Assembly: GCF_036250755.1 (NCBI RefSeq)
Contig: NZ_CP109583.1
Coordinates: 1,302,001-1,366,000 of the forward strand
DNA from: Streptomyces uncialis
Lineage (GTDB): Bacteria > Actinomycetota > Actinomycetes > Streptomycetales > Streptomycetaceae
Direction of reading: 5' to 3'
Length of the DNA: 64,000 bases
The first letter of the stretch is position 1; every line of letters begins with the position of its first letter. The position numbers and the translations under genes were made by a program. Below, piece by piece: positions 7,797-16,062 of the stretch. The notes under the pieces were generated by a model. The model worked only from the letters and a program-made list of their open reading frames with translations. It had not been told where the DNA came from and did no database searches.

Positions 7797-8723
7797 ATGC
7801 CGCTCCCCCGTCCTGAGGCCACGCCCTGTCCGGCCGCCGACGCGGTCCGCTCGCCGGACCCGGGGGCTCCCGAGCCGCCCGTGGCTCCCGGGCCGCGTGC
7901 GGGTGGCGGGCCGCGTGCGGGTGGCGGAGCCGGCGGGGCCGTCCCGGTGGCGGGCCCGGAGACGCGGTCGCTGCCGGTGGTCGCCGCGGGGGCGGTGGTG
8001 ATGCCGTTCGCCGTCCAGTCGTACGACGAGGTCGTCGCGCACGACACCACCTGGGGCGAGCACTCCCATCCGTTCCACGAGCTGCTGTGGAACGGGCGCG
8101 GCGCGTCGACCGCGGTGGTCGGGGCGCGGGTCTGGACGATCACTCCCGCGCTCGGTCTGTGGATGCCGGCGGGCACCCTGCACTCGGGTTCGGCGGTGGC
8201 GGGGACCTGGTTCCGGGCGAGCTTCTTCGGGTTCCACACCACACCGTCCATCTCCCCGGCGCCGGTGGCCGTGGAGATCACCCCGCTGCTGCGGCTGCTG
8301 CTGGAGCGGCTCGGCGCTCCCGGGCTCTCCGCCGCCTCACGGGCGACCACCGAGGCGATGGTGCTCGACGTGCTCGAACCGTCGCCGCGCGAACTGCTGG
8401 TCCAGGCGCCCGCGTCGGCGCTGCTGCGGCCGATCGCCGCGGCGCTGCGGGCAGATCCGGGCGACCGGCGCACCCTCGCGGACTGGGCAACACAGCTGGG
8501 GGTGAGCGGCCGGACCATCAGCCGTGCGTTCAACGCGGAGACGGGGACCAGCTTCGCGCGCTGGATCGCCTCGGTCCGGGCTCAGCACGCCGTCGCCCTG
8601 CTGAGCCGGGGCTGGGACGTGGAGGCGGTGGCCGAAGAGGTCGGGTACCGGTCGGCGAGCGCCTTCGGGGCGGCGTTCCGGCGGACGACGGGGCTCACCC
8701 CTGGCACGTTCCGGGTGCTCTGA
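7797..8723 (+). CDS. AraC-family transcriptional regulator with N-terminal cupin domain
   Basis: The 308-residue protein has a Pro/Gly-rich N-terminal tail with a duplicated GPRAGG unit, a cupin-type ligand domain (about residues 60-150; GEHSHPFHELLWNGRG and WMPAGTLHSG) and a C-terminal double helix-turn-helix (about 210-305; LADWATQLGVSGRTISRAF and VAEEVGYRSASAFGAAFRRTTGLTP). Cupin-AraC proteins usually control nearby or metabolic genes in response to a small ligand. ATG 7797 is chosen over GTG 7791 because of the leaderless -10 just upstream. It lies 244 bases upstream of and co-directional with the siderophore importer, so it may help regulate that operon, though the importer also has its own candidate iron box. 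Confidence 0.85.
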   Translation: MPLPRPEATPCPAADAVRSPDPGAPEPPVAPGPRAGGGPRAGGGAGGAVPVAGPETRSLPVVAAGAVVMPFAVQSYDEVVAHDTTWGEHSHPFHELLWNGRGASTAVVGARVWTITPALGLWMPAGTLHSGSAVAGTWFRASFFGFHTTPSISPAPVAVEITPLLRLLLERLGAPGLSAASRATTEAMVLDVLEPSPRELLVQAPASALLRPIAAALRADPGDRRTLADWATQLGVSGRTISRAFNAETGTSFARWIASVRAQHAVALLSRGWDVEAVAEEVGYRSASAFGAAFRRTTGLTPGTFRVL

Positions 8724-8844
8724 GGAGCGTTCCCCGACCACGGGCGGGTGCCTTGCCCCCGTACGCGCGGGCGGGCGTCCCGATCGCTACATCGGCTGTC
8801 CAAAAGGGCTGGTTGCGACACCGCGCGGCGTTCTCCTACAGTTC

Positions 8845-8863
8845 AAAGGCAAGCCTTACCTAA
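8845..8863 (+). promoter_or_regulatory. Candidate iron box (DmdR/IdeR operator)
   Basis: AAAGGCAAGCCTTACCTAA matches 13 of 19 positions of the DmdR1/IdeR consensus TTAGGTTAGGCTCACCTAA, with the right half ACCTAA intact. It lies about 105 bases before the substrate-binding protein start, where an iron-dependent repressor would be expected to act on the siderophore importer operon. Confidence 0.55.
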
Positions 8864-8967
8864 GTGCTTGCGTTCAGTTCGGTGCACACACTCCACGACG
8901 GCATCCCGGGACCCAGTACGTGCGAGGACCGGCACCTGGCATCCGGACAGTGGGGGTTCTCACCATC

Positions 8968-10041
8968 ATGCGTTCATACCGTCTGCGGCTGTTCAGCACG
9001 GCCGCCGCACTTCTGACCCTCGCGGCCTGCGGCGGTCCCACCGACGCCGGGGGCGACGGCGAGGACGGCGCGGAGAAGGACTCCACTTCGTCCGCCGAGT
9101 CGTCCGGGAAGTCCTCCGGCACGTTCCCGCTCACGGTCGAGCACGCGCTGGGCAAGGCCACCCTCAAGGAGAAGCCGAAGCGCGTCGCCACGGTGAACTG
9201 GGCCAACCACGAGGTGCCGCTGGCCCTCGGCGTCGTCCCGGTCGGCATGGCCTCGGCGGACTTCGGTGACGACGACGGCGACGGGGTGCTGCCCTGGGTG
9301 GAGAAGAAGCTGGACGAGCTGGGCGCCAAGACCCCCGTCCTGTTCGACGAGAACGACGGCATCGACTTCGAAGCCGTCGCGGACACCGACCCGGACGTCA
9401 TCCTCGCCTCCTATTCCGGTCTGACGAAGCAGGACTACGCCACCCTCAGCGAGATAGCCCCCGTGGTGGCGTACCCGGACGCCCCGTGGGCGACCCCGTG
9501 GCGGGAGATCGTGCGGAGCAACAGCAAGGCCATCGGGCTCGCCGACGAGGGCGAGAAGCTGATCGGGGAGCTGGAGGGCGACATCAGCCGGACCGTCGCC
9601 AAGTACCCGCAGCTCAAGGGCAAGTCGGCGATGTTCATGACCCATGTCGACCCCGGTGACGTCAGCAAGATCGGCTACTACACCGCGCACGACACCCGGA
9701 CGCTGTTCTTCGAGGACCTCGGGCTGAGGATCCCCGGCAGCGTCGCCAAGGCGTCGAAGGGCACGGACAAGTTCGCGCTGACGCGCAGCGCCGAGCAGGT
9801 CGACGTGTTCGACGACGTCGACATCATCACCGGCTACGGCGACGGCAAGGGCGCGCTGACGAAGACGCTGCGCGAGGACCCGCTGCTGTCGAAGATCCCC
9901 GCGGTCGAGCGCGGCTCGATGTATCTGCTGCCCGGCAGCTCGCCGCTGGCGACGGCGGCCAACCCGACGCCGCTGTCGATCTCGTGGGTGCTGGAGGACT
10001 ACGTGGCCGCGCTCGCCAAGGCCGCGGACAAGGTCAAGTGA
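8968..10041 (+). CDS. Iron-siderophore ABC transporter substrate-binding lipoprotein
   Basis: The 357-residue precursor has a lipoprotein signal (MRSYRLRLFSTAAALLTLAAC; lipobox Cys at about residue 21) followed by a charged Asp/Glu/Ser linker and a FepB/FecB-type periplasmic-binding fold (YAATLSE-like DYATLSEIAPVVAYPDAPW, about residues 155-175). It would capture a ferric siderophore outside the membrane and hand it to the two permeases encoded next. ATG 8968 is chosen because the signal peptide begins there; the in-frame start at 8920 adds an unlikely 16 residues. The stop overlaps the GTG of the next gene (GTGA), so the four genes form one operon, probably repressed by iron. Confidence 0.9.
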   Translation: MRSYRLRLFSTAAALLTLAACGGPTDAGGDGEDGAEKDSTSSAESSGKSSGTFPLTVEHALGKATLKEKPKRVATVNWANHEVPLALGVVPVGMASADFGDDDGDGVLPWVEKKLDELGAKTPVLFDENDGIDFEAVADTDPDVILASYSGLTKQDYATLSEIAPVVAYPDAPWATPWREIVRSNSKAIGLADEGEKLIGELEGDISRTVAKYPQLKGKSAMFMTHVDPGDVSKIGYYTAHDTRTLFFEDLGLRIPGSVAKASKGTDKFALTRSAEQVDVFDDVDIITGYGDGKGALTKTLREDPLLSKIPAVERGSMYLLPGSSPLATAANPTPLSISWVLEDYVAALAKAADKVK

Positions 10042-11081
10042 CGACCGTCCCCGCCCGTCGGACACCGGACGCCGCCGTGGTGCGGCGTCCGGTGCGTGCC
10101 CGGCCGCTGTGGCTCCTCGCGGCGGTCGTCGTGCTGGCCGCGCTGATGGTGGCCTCCGTCGCGTTCGGTTCCAGGGCCGTCGGCTGGTCCGACGTCTGGG
10201 CCGCGCTCGGCGGTTCGGACACGACCCTGGAGCAGGCCGCCGCCGTCAAGCGGATACCCCGCACGGTGCTCGCCGTGCTGATCGGGGCGGCGCTGGGTCT
10301 CGCGGGCGCCGTGATGCAGGGGGTGACACGCAATCCGCTGGCCGATCCGGGCATCCTGGGCGTCAACATGGGCGCGTCGCTCGCCGTGGTCACGGCGGTC
10401 GCGTTCTTCGGGCTCTCCTCCCCCGTCGGGTACATCTGGGTCGCGATGGCGGGGGCCGCGCTGTCGGCCGCGTTCGTGTACGGCGTCGGTTCGCTGGGCA
10501 GGGGCGGCGCCACCCCCCTGAAACTGGCGCTCTCCGGGGCGGCGACCTCGGCCGCGTTCGCCTCGCTGGTGACCGCCGTGGTGCTGCCGCGCAACGACAT
10601 CGCCGGGAGCTTCCGGCTCTGGCAGATCGGCGGGGTGGGCGGCGCCTCCTTCGACCGTATCGGGCAGGTGCTGCCGTTCCTCGTGGTGGGGTTCGTGATC
10701 TGTCTGGTGTCGGCCAAGGCGCTGAACTCGCTGGCGCTCGGTGAGGAACTCGCGGCGGGCCTCGGCGAGCGGGTCGCCCTGGCCCGGGGCACGGCCGCGC
10801 TCGGCGCCGTCGTGCTGTGCGGCGCGGCGACCGCGGTCGCCGGGCCGATCGCCTTCGTCGGTCTCGTCGTCCCGCACGCCTGCCGGCTGCTCGCCGGGGT
10901 GGACCACCGGTGGCTGCTGCCCTTCTCCGCGCTGCTGGGCGCGGCACTGCTCACGGCGGCCGATGTGGCCGGGCGGGTGGTCGCCCGGCCCGCCGAGGTC
11001 GATGTGGGCATCGTGACGGCGCTGATCGGCGCCCCGTTCTTCATCTGGATCGTCCGCCGGCAGAAAGTGCGTGCTCTGTGA
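10038..11081 (+). CDS. FecCD-family siderophore ABC permease, first subunit
   Basis: The 347-residue polytopic protein has FecCD features: KRIPRTVLAVLIGAALGLAGAVMQGVTRNPLADPGILGVNMGAS (about residues 70-115), several hydrophobic helices and the coupling-region motif GPIAFVGLVVPHACRLLAG. It forms half of the membrane channel with the following gene. The GTG at 10038 overlaps the stop of the binding-protein gene by the sequence GTGA, so translation is coupled. The longer open frame from 9984 lies inside that gene and is not used. Confidence 0.92.
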   Translation: MTTVPARRTPDAAVVRRPVRARPLWLLAAVVVLAALMVASVAFGSRAVGWSDVWAALGGSDTTLEQAAAVKRIPRTVLAVLIGAALGLAGAVMQGVTRNPLADPGILGVNMGASLAVVTAVAFFGLSSPVGYIWVAMAGAALSAAFVYGVGSLGRGGATPLKLALSGAATSAAFASLVTAVVLPRNDIAGSFRLWQIGGVGGASFDRIGQVLPFLVVGFVICLVSAKALNSLALGEELAAGLGERVALARGTAALGAVVLCGAATAVAGPIAFVGLVVPHACRLLAGVDHRWLLPFSALLGAALLTAADVAGRVVARPAEVDVGIVTALIGAPFFIWIVRRQKVRAL

Positions 11082-12133
11082 GCGCCGTCGTCCTCCCCCC
11101 ACCGCAGTCCTCCACCGCGGCCGTGGCACGCGGCCGGGCCCGCCGGGCGGTTCGCCGTCGCACGGTCACCCTGGTGCTGGCCGGGTCCGTGGCGGCCGTG
11201 TTCACGGTGACCCTGATGGTCGGGCGGACGTACTACCCGCTCGACGACGTGATCCGGGTGGTGCTCGGTGAGCGGGTGCCGGGGGCGTCGTTCACGGTCG
11301 GCCGGCTGCGGCTGCCGCGGGCGGTGCTCGCCGTGGTGGCGGGCCTGAGCTTCGGGCTGGCCGGTGTCACCTTCCAGACCATGCTCCGCAATCCGCTCGC
11401 CAGCCCCGATGTCATCGGCATCAGTTCGGGCGCGAGCGCGGCGGCGGCCGTCGCGATCGTCACGCTGTCCCTCGGGGGTTCGCAGGTGTCGGGCCTGGCG
11501 ATCGCCGCCGCCCTCGCCGTGGCGCTGCTCGTCTACACCCTGGCCTTCAAGGACGGGGTGGTGGGCACCCGGCTGATCCTCATCGGGATCGGTATCGCCG
11601 CGATGCTCGACAGCCTGATCGCGTATGTGCTCTCCCAGGCCGCCGAGTGGGATCTCCAGGAGGCGATGCGCTGGCTGACAGGCAGCCTCAACGGCACCAC
11701 GTGGAACGAGACCGTGCCCGCCGCCGCGGCGCTGGCGGTGCTGGCCCCCGTGCTGCTGTCGCGGGCGCGCGATCTGTCGTCGATGCAGCTCGGGGACGAC
11801 ACCGCCGCCGCCCTCGGGGTCCGCGTCGAACGCACCCGGATCACGGTGATCGTCGCCGCGGTCGGGCTGATCGCGTTCGCCACGGCGGCGGCCGGGCCGA
11901 TCGCCTTCGTCGCGTTCCTGTCCGGGCCCATCGCGGCGCGGATCACCGGGCCCGGCGGTTCGCCGCTGGTGCCCGCCGCGCTGGTCGGCGCGCTGCTGGT
12001 GCTGGTCGCCGATCTCACCGGTCAGTTCGCCTTCGACACCCGCTTCCCGGTCGGCGTCGTCACCGGTGTGCTCGGCGCTCCCTATCTCGTGTACCTGATC
12101 ATCCGCACCAACCGCGCGGGAGGCTCCCTGTGA
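11078..12133 (+). CDS. FecCD-family siderophore ABC permease, second subunit
   Basis: The 351-residue FecCD permease is paralogous to the preceding gene. It shows RLRLPRAVLAVVAGLSFGLAGVTFQTMLRNPLASPDVIGISSGAS and the GPIAFVAFLSGPIAARI coupling loop. The N-terminus carries about 30 basic residues before the first helix. The GTG at 11078 overlaps the previous stop codon (GTGA), as in the other genes of this operon. With the first permease it makes the heterodimeric channel of a ferric-siderophore importer. Confidence 0.92.
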   Translation: MSAVVLPPPQSSTAAVARGRARRAVRRRTVTLVLAGSVAAVFTVTLMVGRTYYPLDDVIRVVLGERVPGASFTVGRLRLPRAVLAVVAGLSFGLAGVTFQTMLRNPLASPDVIGISSGASAAAAVAIVTLSLGGSQVSGLAIAAALAVALLVYTLAFKDGVVGTRLILIGIGIAAMLDSLIAYVLSQAAEWDLQEAMRWLTGSLNGTTWNETVPAAAALAVLAPVLLSRARDLSSMQLGDDTAAALGVRVERTRITVIVAAVGLIAFATAAAGPIAFVAFLSGPIAARITGPGGSPLVPAALVGALLVLVADLTGQFAFDTRFPVGVVTGVLGAPYLVYLIIRTNRAGGSL

Positions 12134-13092
12134 CCACGACCCACTCCCTGGCGGCCGAGGGGCTCACCCTCGGCTACGGCGACCGCGTCGTCGTGGAGTC
12201 CCTGGACCTGCCGGTGCCGCCGGGCGGGATCACGGCGATCGTCGGTGCGAACGCCTGCGGCAAATCGACGCTCCTGCGGTCCATGTCCCGGCTGCTGGCG
12301 CCCCGCGCGGGCCGTGTCGTCCTGGACGGGAAGGAGGTGCACCGGCTGCCCGCGAAGGCACTCGCCCGCACGCTCGGGCTGCTGCCCCAGTCGCCGGTCG
12401 CGCCGGAGGGGATCACCGTCGGTGACCTCGTCGGCCGGGGACGCCATCCGCATCAGCGGGTGTTCTCGCGCTGGAACGCCGAGGACGACGCGGCCGTGGC
12501 GGCGGCGCTGGAGGCGACGGACACCACGGCCCTCGCCGACCGCTCCGTGGACGAACTGTCCGGCGGGCAGCGCCAGCGGGTGTGGATCGCGATGGCGCTC
12601 GCCCAGCAGACGGACATCCTGATGCTGGACGAGCCCACCACCTTCCTCGACGCGAGCCACCAGGTCGAGGTGCTGGACCTGCTGACGGATCTGAACCGCG
12701 TCCGGGGCACGACCGTCGTGATGGTCCTGCACGACCTCAACCTCGCCGCCCGGTACGCGGACCACATCGTCGCCCTCGCCGGGGGACGGCTGCACGCCGC
12801 CGGGACACCGGACGAGGTGCTGACGGAGGAGAACGTCCGCGCGGTGTTCGGTCTGCGCAGCCGCATCATCGAGGACCCGGTCTCCGGCCGGCCCCTGATG
12901 CTGCCCATCGGACGGCACGGCGTCAGGCCGGAGGGGCGGGAGGGACCGGTGCCCGCTCGCGCGGAGCGGGAGCGGGCGGTACCCGGTCCTGCCGAGGGCA
13001 AGCAGCCGGTACCCGGTCCGGCCGAGGGCGATCAGCCGGTACCCGCACCCGCGCAGGGCCATCGGCCGGTGCCCGCGGACAACTCCGGCTGA
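12130..13092 (+). CDS. Siderophore ABC transporter ATP-binding protein with repeat tail
   Basis: The 320-residue ATPase has Walker A GANACGKST (about residues 37-45), the signature LSGGQRQRV, Walker B ILMLDEPTTFLD and the switch His in VLHDLN, all standard for FecE/FepC-type importer ATPases. The start GTG 12130 overlaps the previous stop. The conserved part ends near residue 270. The last 47 residues are four imperfect ten-residue units (VPGPAEGKQP, VPGPAEGDQP, VPAPAQGHRP and a leading degenerate copy), an extension absent from ordinary family members. The tail is probably disordered and may have arisen by 30-bp repeat expansion. Confidence 0.92.
   Translation: MTTTHSLAAEGLTLGYGDRVVVESLDLPVPPGGITAIVGANACGKSTLLRSMSRLLAPRAGRVVLDGKEVHRLPAKALARTLGLLPQSPVAPEGITVGDLVGRGRHPHQRVFSRWNAEDDAAVAAALEATDTTALADRSVDELSGGQRQRVWIAMALAQQTDILMLDEPTTFLDASHQVEVLDLLTDLNRVRGTTVVMVLHDLNLAARYADHIVALAGGRLHAAGTPDEVLTEENVRAVFGLRSRIIEDPVSGRPLMLPIGRHGVRPEGREGPVPARAERERAVPGPAEGKQPVPGPAEGDQPVPAPAQGHRPVPADNSG
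12949..13089 (+). repeat. 30-bp in-frame tandem repeats at the 3' end of the ATPase gene
   Basis: Four imperfect 30-bp units encode ten-residue repeats of the type VPGPAEGxQP at the C-terminus. The short spacer just after the stop (13090-13127) also has a small GACGGCTT/GACGGCCT repeat. Confidence 0.7.
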
Positions 13093-13238
13093 CGGCTTGA
13101 CGGCCTGATGGCCTGACGGCTTGACGCGGCGCCGGGGTCCGAGCGCCGCACACCACGGCGCCCCGGTCACGGACACCGGGGCCACCCAGCTCACCCGCGC
13201 GGCCCGCGCACCCCTCACACCCACCACCGGGAGTCGAC

Positions 13239-13886
13239 TTGCCCAGCAGGACCGCCGCCATGACCGACGAGCACGACGCGGCCCCGTCCGCCGGGACGGC
13301 CGGTGTCCCGGCCGGAGCGGGCGGGACCGCGTGTCCCGTCGGCGCCCCTTCACCGGACGGGAGCGACTGCCGGTCCGGGTTCACCGAGGTGGGCTCGGCC
13401 GCGGAGCTGCGGGAGATCCTGGGCGAACCGCATCCGATCGTCATCGACAAGGTGCACACCCGGCTCGACGCGGACGACCTGGATGTCCTGGCCCGCTCCG
13501 CGTTCTGCCTGATAGCCACCTCCGACGCACACGGCTCCTGCGATGTCTCCCCGCGCGGCGACGTGCCCGGCTTCACCCATGTCGTGGCCCCCGGGACCCT
13601 GGCGCTGCCGGAGCGCCGGGGCAACCGGCGGGGCGACAGCCTCCACAACATCCTCGGCAATCCGCACGCCGGTCTGCTCTACCTCGTGCCCGGGAGCCAG
13701 GACGTCCTGCGGATCAACGGCAGGGCCCGGGTCCTGACCGACGCCCCGTTCTTCGACGCGATGGCCTCGCGCGGCCGGCGTCCCGACCTCGCCGTCCTGA
13801 TCGAGATCGACGAGGTCTACCGGCACTGCGCGGCGTCCCTGAACCGTTCGGGACTGTGGGACACCACGACCTGGGAGAGCGTCTGA
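13239..13886 (+). CDS. PPOX-type FMN-binding protein (pyridoxamine phosphate oxidase-like split barrel)
   Basis: The protein is 215 residues from TTG 13239, or 208 from ATG 13260. The fold signature lies in the middle: ARSAFCLIATSDAHGSCDVSPRGD, then LALPERRGNRRGDSLHNILGNPHAGLLYLVPG, then INGRARVL. These match the FMN-dependent pyridoxamine 5'-phosphate oxidase superfamily, especially the MSMEG_1061-like group. TTG 13239 has GGGAG with ideal five-base spacing; ATG 13260 has a weaker AGGA. Members reduce or bind flavin or F420-type cofactors, and the substrate here is unknown. It follows the siderophore operon by 146 bases but need not be co-transcribed. A role in siderophore handling would be speculation. 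Confidence 0.8.
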   Translation: MPSRTAAMTDEHDAAPSAGTAGVPAGAGGTACPVGAPSPDGSDCRSGFTEVGSAAELREILGEPHPIVIDKVHTRLDADDLDVLARSAFCLIATSDAHGSCDVSPRGDVPGFTHVVAPGTLALPERRGNRRGDSLHNILGNPHAGLLYLVPGSQDVLRINGRARVLTDAPFFDAMASRGRRPDLAVLIEIDEVYRHCAASLNRSGLWDTTTWESV

Positions 13887-13909
13887 CGCGGGACGCGCCG
13901 CCCGGGCCC

Positions 13910-13932
13910 GCCGCACCGGGGTCCGGTGCGGC
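13910..13932. terminator. Perfect 10-bp stem hairpin between convergent genes
   Basis: GCCGCACCGG and CCGGTGCGGC pair perfectly around a GGT loop, midway between the converging PPOX and VOC genes. It is a good bidirectional terminator candidate. Confidence 0.7.
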
Positions 13933-13949
13933 CCGTCGGACCGGGCCCG

Positions 13950-14360
13950 TTACGCCTTGGCCGCCTGCTGGATGCGCACCATGTTGCCCGAGGGGTCGCG
14001 GAACGCGCAGTCGCGCGGGCCCCAGGGCTGGTCGATGGGCTCCTGGAGCACCTCGGCGCCCGATGACCGGACCCGCTCGAAGGCCCCGTCGACATCGTCG
14101 GTGCTGAAGACGATGTTCGGCAGGACACCCTTGGTGAGCAGGGCCTGCATGGCGTCGCCGTCGGCCTGGGAACGGCCCGCGTGGGGTTCCGAGAGCACGA
14201 TCTCCAGATCCGGCTGGGTCGGGCTGCCGAGGGTGACCCAGCGGAATCCGCCGGAGGCGACGTCGTTGCGCGCTTCGAGGCCGAGCGCGTCCCGGTAGAA
14301 GGCGAGCGACTCGTCGGGGTCGTTCACGGTGATGTGGCAGTACTGGAGTGCGATGTTCAT
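13950..14360 (-). CDS. VOC (glyoxalase/dioxygenase superfamily) protein
   Basis: The 136-residue single-domain protein carries two beta-alpha-beta-beta-beta units of the vicinal oxygen chelate fold: ALQYCHITVNDPDESLAFYRDALGLEARND, GGFRWVTLGSP and the C-terminal DCAFRDPSGNMVRIQQ. Members bind a divalent metal with His/Glu side chains; His12 and the Glu of EIVLSE are candidates. The function could be a small-molecule lyase, dioxygenase or drug-binding protein. ATG 14360 is chosen because a leaderless-type -10 element sits seven bases upstream. The gene follows the AraC regulator by 10 bases, so the pair is probably functionally linked. Confidence 0.85.
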   Translation of the reverse strand: MNIALQYCHITVNDPDESLAFYRDALGLEARNDVASGGFRWVTLGSPTQPDLEIVLSEPHAGRSQADGDAMQALLTKGVLPNIVFSTDDVDGAFERVRSSGAEVLQEPIDQPWGPRDCAFRDPSGNMVRIQQAAKA

Positions 14361-14367
14361 GCCGACC

Positions 14368-14373
14368 ACGTTA
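14368..14373 (-). promoter_or_regulatory. Possible leaderless -10 for the VOC gene
   Basis: On the minus strand TAACGT ends seven bases before the VOC ATG and overlaps the TAA stop of the AraC gene. This would let the VOC gene be transcribed on its own as well as from upstream. Confidence 0.35.
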
Positions 14374-14811
14374 GGCAGCGGTGGCGTCGCCCGCTTCTCG
14401 AATCCTGCTCGGCGGATTCTTCGTCGGGCGGGTGCGCAGTTTCGCGACGCAGGCGGGCATCGCCGCCACCGCGCTGTGCTCCTGCCCCCGGTACGCGCTC
14501 GGCGGCTGCCCCACCAGCTCGGTGAACCGCGAGCTGAACGAGCCGAGCGAGGTACAGCCGACGGCCATGCACGCGTCGGTCACGCTCATACCGCCGCGCA
14601 GCAGCGCCATCGCCCGCTCGATCCGGCGGGTCATCAGATAGCTGTACGGGGTCTCGCCGTACGCCGCCCGGAACCGCCGCGAGAAGTGCGACGGCGACAT
14701 CAGCGCGTGGCGGGCCATCGTCGGCACGTCGAGCGGCCGCGCGTACTCGCGGTCCATGAGATCCCGGGCACGGCGCAGATAAGCGAGGTCGGCGAGCTCT
14801 TCCGGGGTCAT
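14371..14811 (-). CDS. Small AraC-family regulator (DNA-binding domain only)
   Basis: The 146-residue protein is essentially a double helix-turn-helix AraC domain (about residues 10-110; MARHALMSPSHFSRRFRAAYGETPYSYL and VTDACMAVGCTSLGSFSSRFTELVGQPPSAYR). It has no separate sensory domain, only a basic C-terminal tail. Such short AraC proteins often control the adjacent gene, here the VOC protein on the same strand. A TAGCGT -10 element sits seven bases before the ATG, suggesting a leaderless transcript. The inducer is unknown. Confidence 0.85.
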   Translation of the reverse strand: MTPEELADLAYLRRARDLMDREYARPLDVPTMARHALMSPSHFSRRFRAAYGETPYSYLMTRRIERAMALLRGGMSVTDACMAVGCTSLGSFSSRFTELVGQPPSAYRGQEHSAVAAMPACVAKLRTRPTKNPPSRIREAGDATAA

Positions 14812-14818
14812 GCGAACG

Positions 14819-14824
14819 ACGCTA
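14819..14824 (-). promoter_or_regulatory. Probable leaderless -10 for the small AraC gene
   Basis: TAGCGT on the minus strand ends seven bases before the ATG at 14811. No ribosome binding site precedes the start, in keeping with a leaderless mRNA. Confidence 0.4.
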
Positions 14825-14895
14825 TCACCGGGTCCCCGGGGGCGGCGGTACGACGGGTGAGCGGTGGCCGGGGCCGCGGACGTCGGCGGCTCGCG

Positions 14896-14983
14896 GGTCG
14901 TACGGGGAGGGGGCGCCGGTCGTAGGTGGCGGGGTGCCGGGTCGTACGTGGCGGGGCTACAGGTCGTACGTGGCGGGGCTCGG
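14896..14983 (+). repeat. Four-copy 22-bp tandem repeat in a gene-free region
   Basis: Four imperfect 22-bp units beginning GGTCGTACGTGGCGGGG follow one another without gaps. They lie in the 402-base spacer 14812-15213 between the AraC promoter and the end of the ABC permease gene. I see no gene in this spacer. Confidence 0.75.
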
Positions 14984-15213
14984 CGGGGTGTCGTTCCGTG
15001 CGGGGCGGACGACGTTTCCGGGCCGCCGCGGGGAGGTGGCGGGCCCTGGAGGGAAAACGCTTGTGCCGACGCCCGCCGAGGGGAGACGAACAGCGGGGGC
15101 GAAGGCTACCCTTACCCACGGTCGTCGGTGGTCAGGGGGTATGCCCGACCGGCGGCGGGGGAGGTCCCGGGCCCCGCGGGGGATGCGGGACCCGGGACGG
15201 CCCGTACGGCGGA

Positions 15214-16062
15214 TCAGGCGTCGCGGGTGCGCAGTACCCCGTAACCGACCGCGTTGGCGGCCAGGGCCCAGAAGCAGAGCAGCGCGACCGCGCCGGTGGT
15301 GCCGTACGCGTCGGACTCGGCGATGCCCATCAGGGTCATACCGGCCGGGCCGGGCAGATAGTCGGCCGTCCGCGCGAGGAACTCCACCGACAGGGTCTGG
15401 AGGGTCATGGGCAGGACCAGCAGCACGAGGAAGCCCACGGTGACCGTGCCCGCGACACTGCGCAGTGCCGTGCCGATGCCGATGACGATCACCCCGACCG
15501 CGCCGAGGTAACCGCCGACCGCCAGGGTCCGGCCCACGACCGCCCCGGCGGTGACTGGGTCCGCGGCGGCGCCGAGCGAGGCGACGGCCGCGGCCAGCGC
15601 GAGCGGGGTGAGGAGCAGACCGGTCACGAACAGCACCGGGAAGAGCACCAGGCTCTTGGACAGCAGCATGCGGTGACGGATCGGCACCCACTGGAGGGTG
15701 GTGCGGATGCCGCCGGTCGCGTACTCGGTCGCGATGACCATGGCCGCGAGGGCCAGCACCGCGAACTGCCCCATGAAGACCGCCCCGGTGGCGACATTGT
15801 CCAGCGGCGCGGTCGGCAGCGCGGTGCCGCTGTCCGGCGCGGACCGGGCCGAGACACCCGCGATCACCGTGTAGGTGATCAGCAGGGCGGCCGTGGCGGC
15901 CAGGCACACCCAGGTGGAGCGCACTCCCCAAAGTTTGGTCCACTCGGCGGCGACGGCTCCCGTCAGCCCGCCGCGGCTCCCGGTCCCGCCGGTACGCCGG
16001 CCCGCCTCGCGGGCCTTGCGGGCGTTCGTGGTGGTGGTCGTCGTGTCGTGCTCGGGTGTCAT
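15214..16062 (-). CDS. ABC-2 type transporter permease
   Basis: The 282-residue protein has a charged Thr-rich N-terminus, TEWTKL-like AAEWTKLWGVRSTW at about residues 38-51, and about six hydrophobic segments, as in ABC-2 permeases of actinomycete drug exporters. The segment RTTLQWVPIRHRMLLSK is the typical cytoplasmic coupling loop. It overlaps the end of the ATPase gene by four bases and is translated from the same message. The pair is divergent from a NarL-type two-component system, an arrangement common for exporters that respond to cell-envelope or antibiotic stress. The substrate is unknown. Confidence 0.88.
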   Translation of the reverse strand: MTPEHDTTTTTTNARKAREAGRRTGGTGSRGGLTGAVAAEWTKLWGVRSTWVCLAATAALLITYTVIAGVSARSAPDSGTALPTAPLDNVATGAVFMGQFAVLALAAMVIATEYATGGIRTTLQWVPIRHRMLLSKSLVLFPVLFVTGLLLTPLALAAAVASLGAAADPVTAGAVVGRTLAVGGYLGAVGVIVIGIGTALRSVAGTVTVGFLVLLVLPMTLQTLSVEFLARTADYLPGPAGMTLMGIAESDAYGTTGAVALLCFWALAANAVGYGVLRTRDA

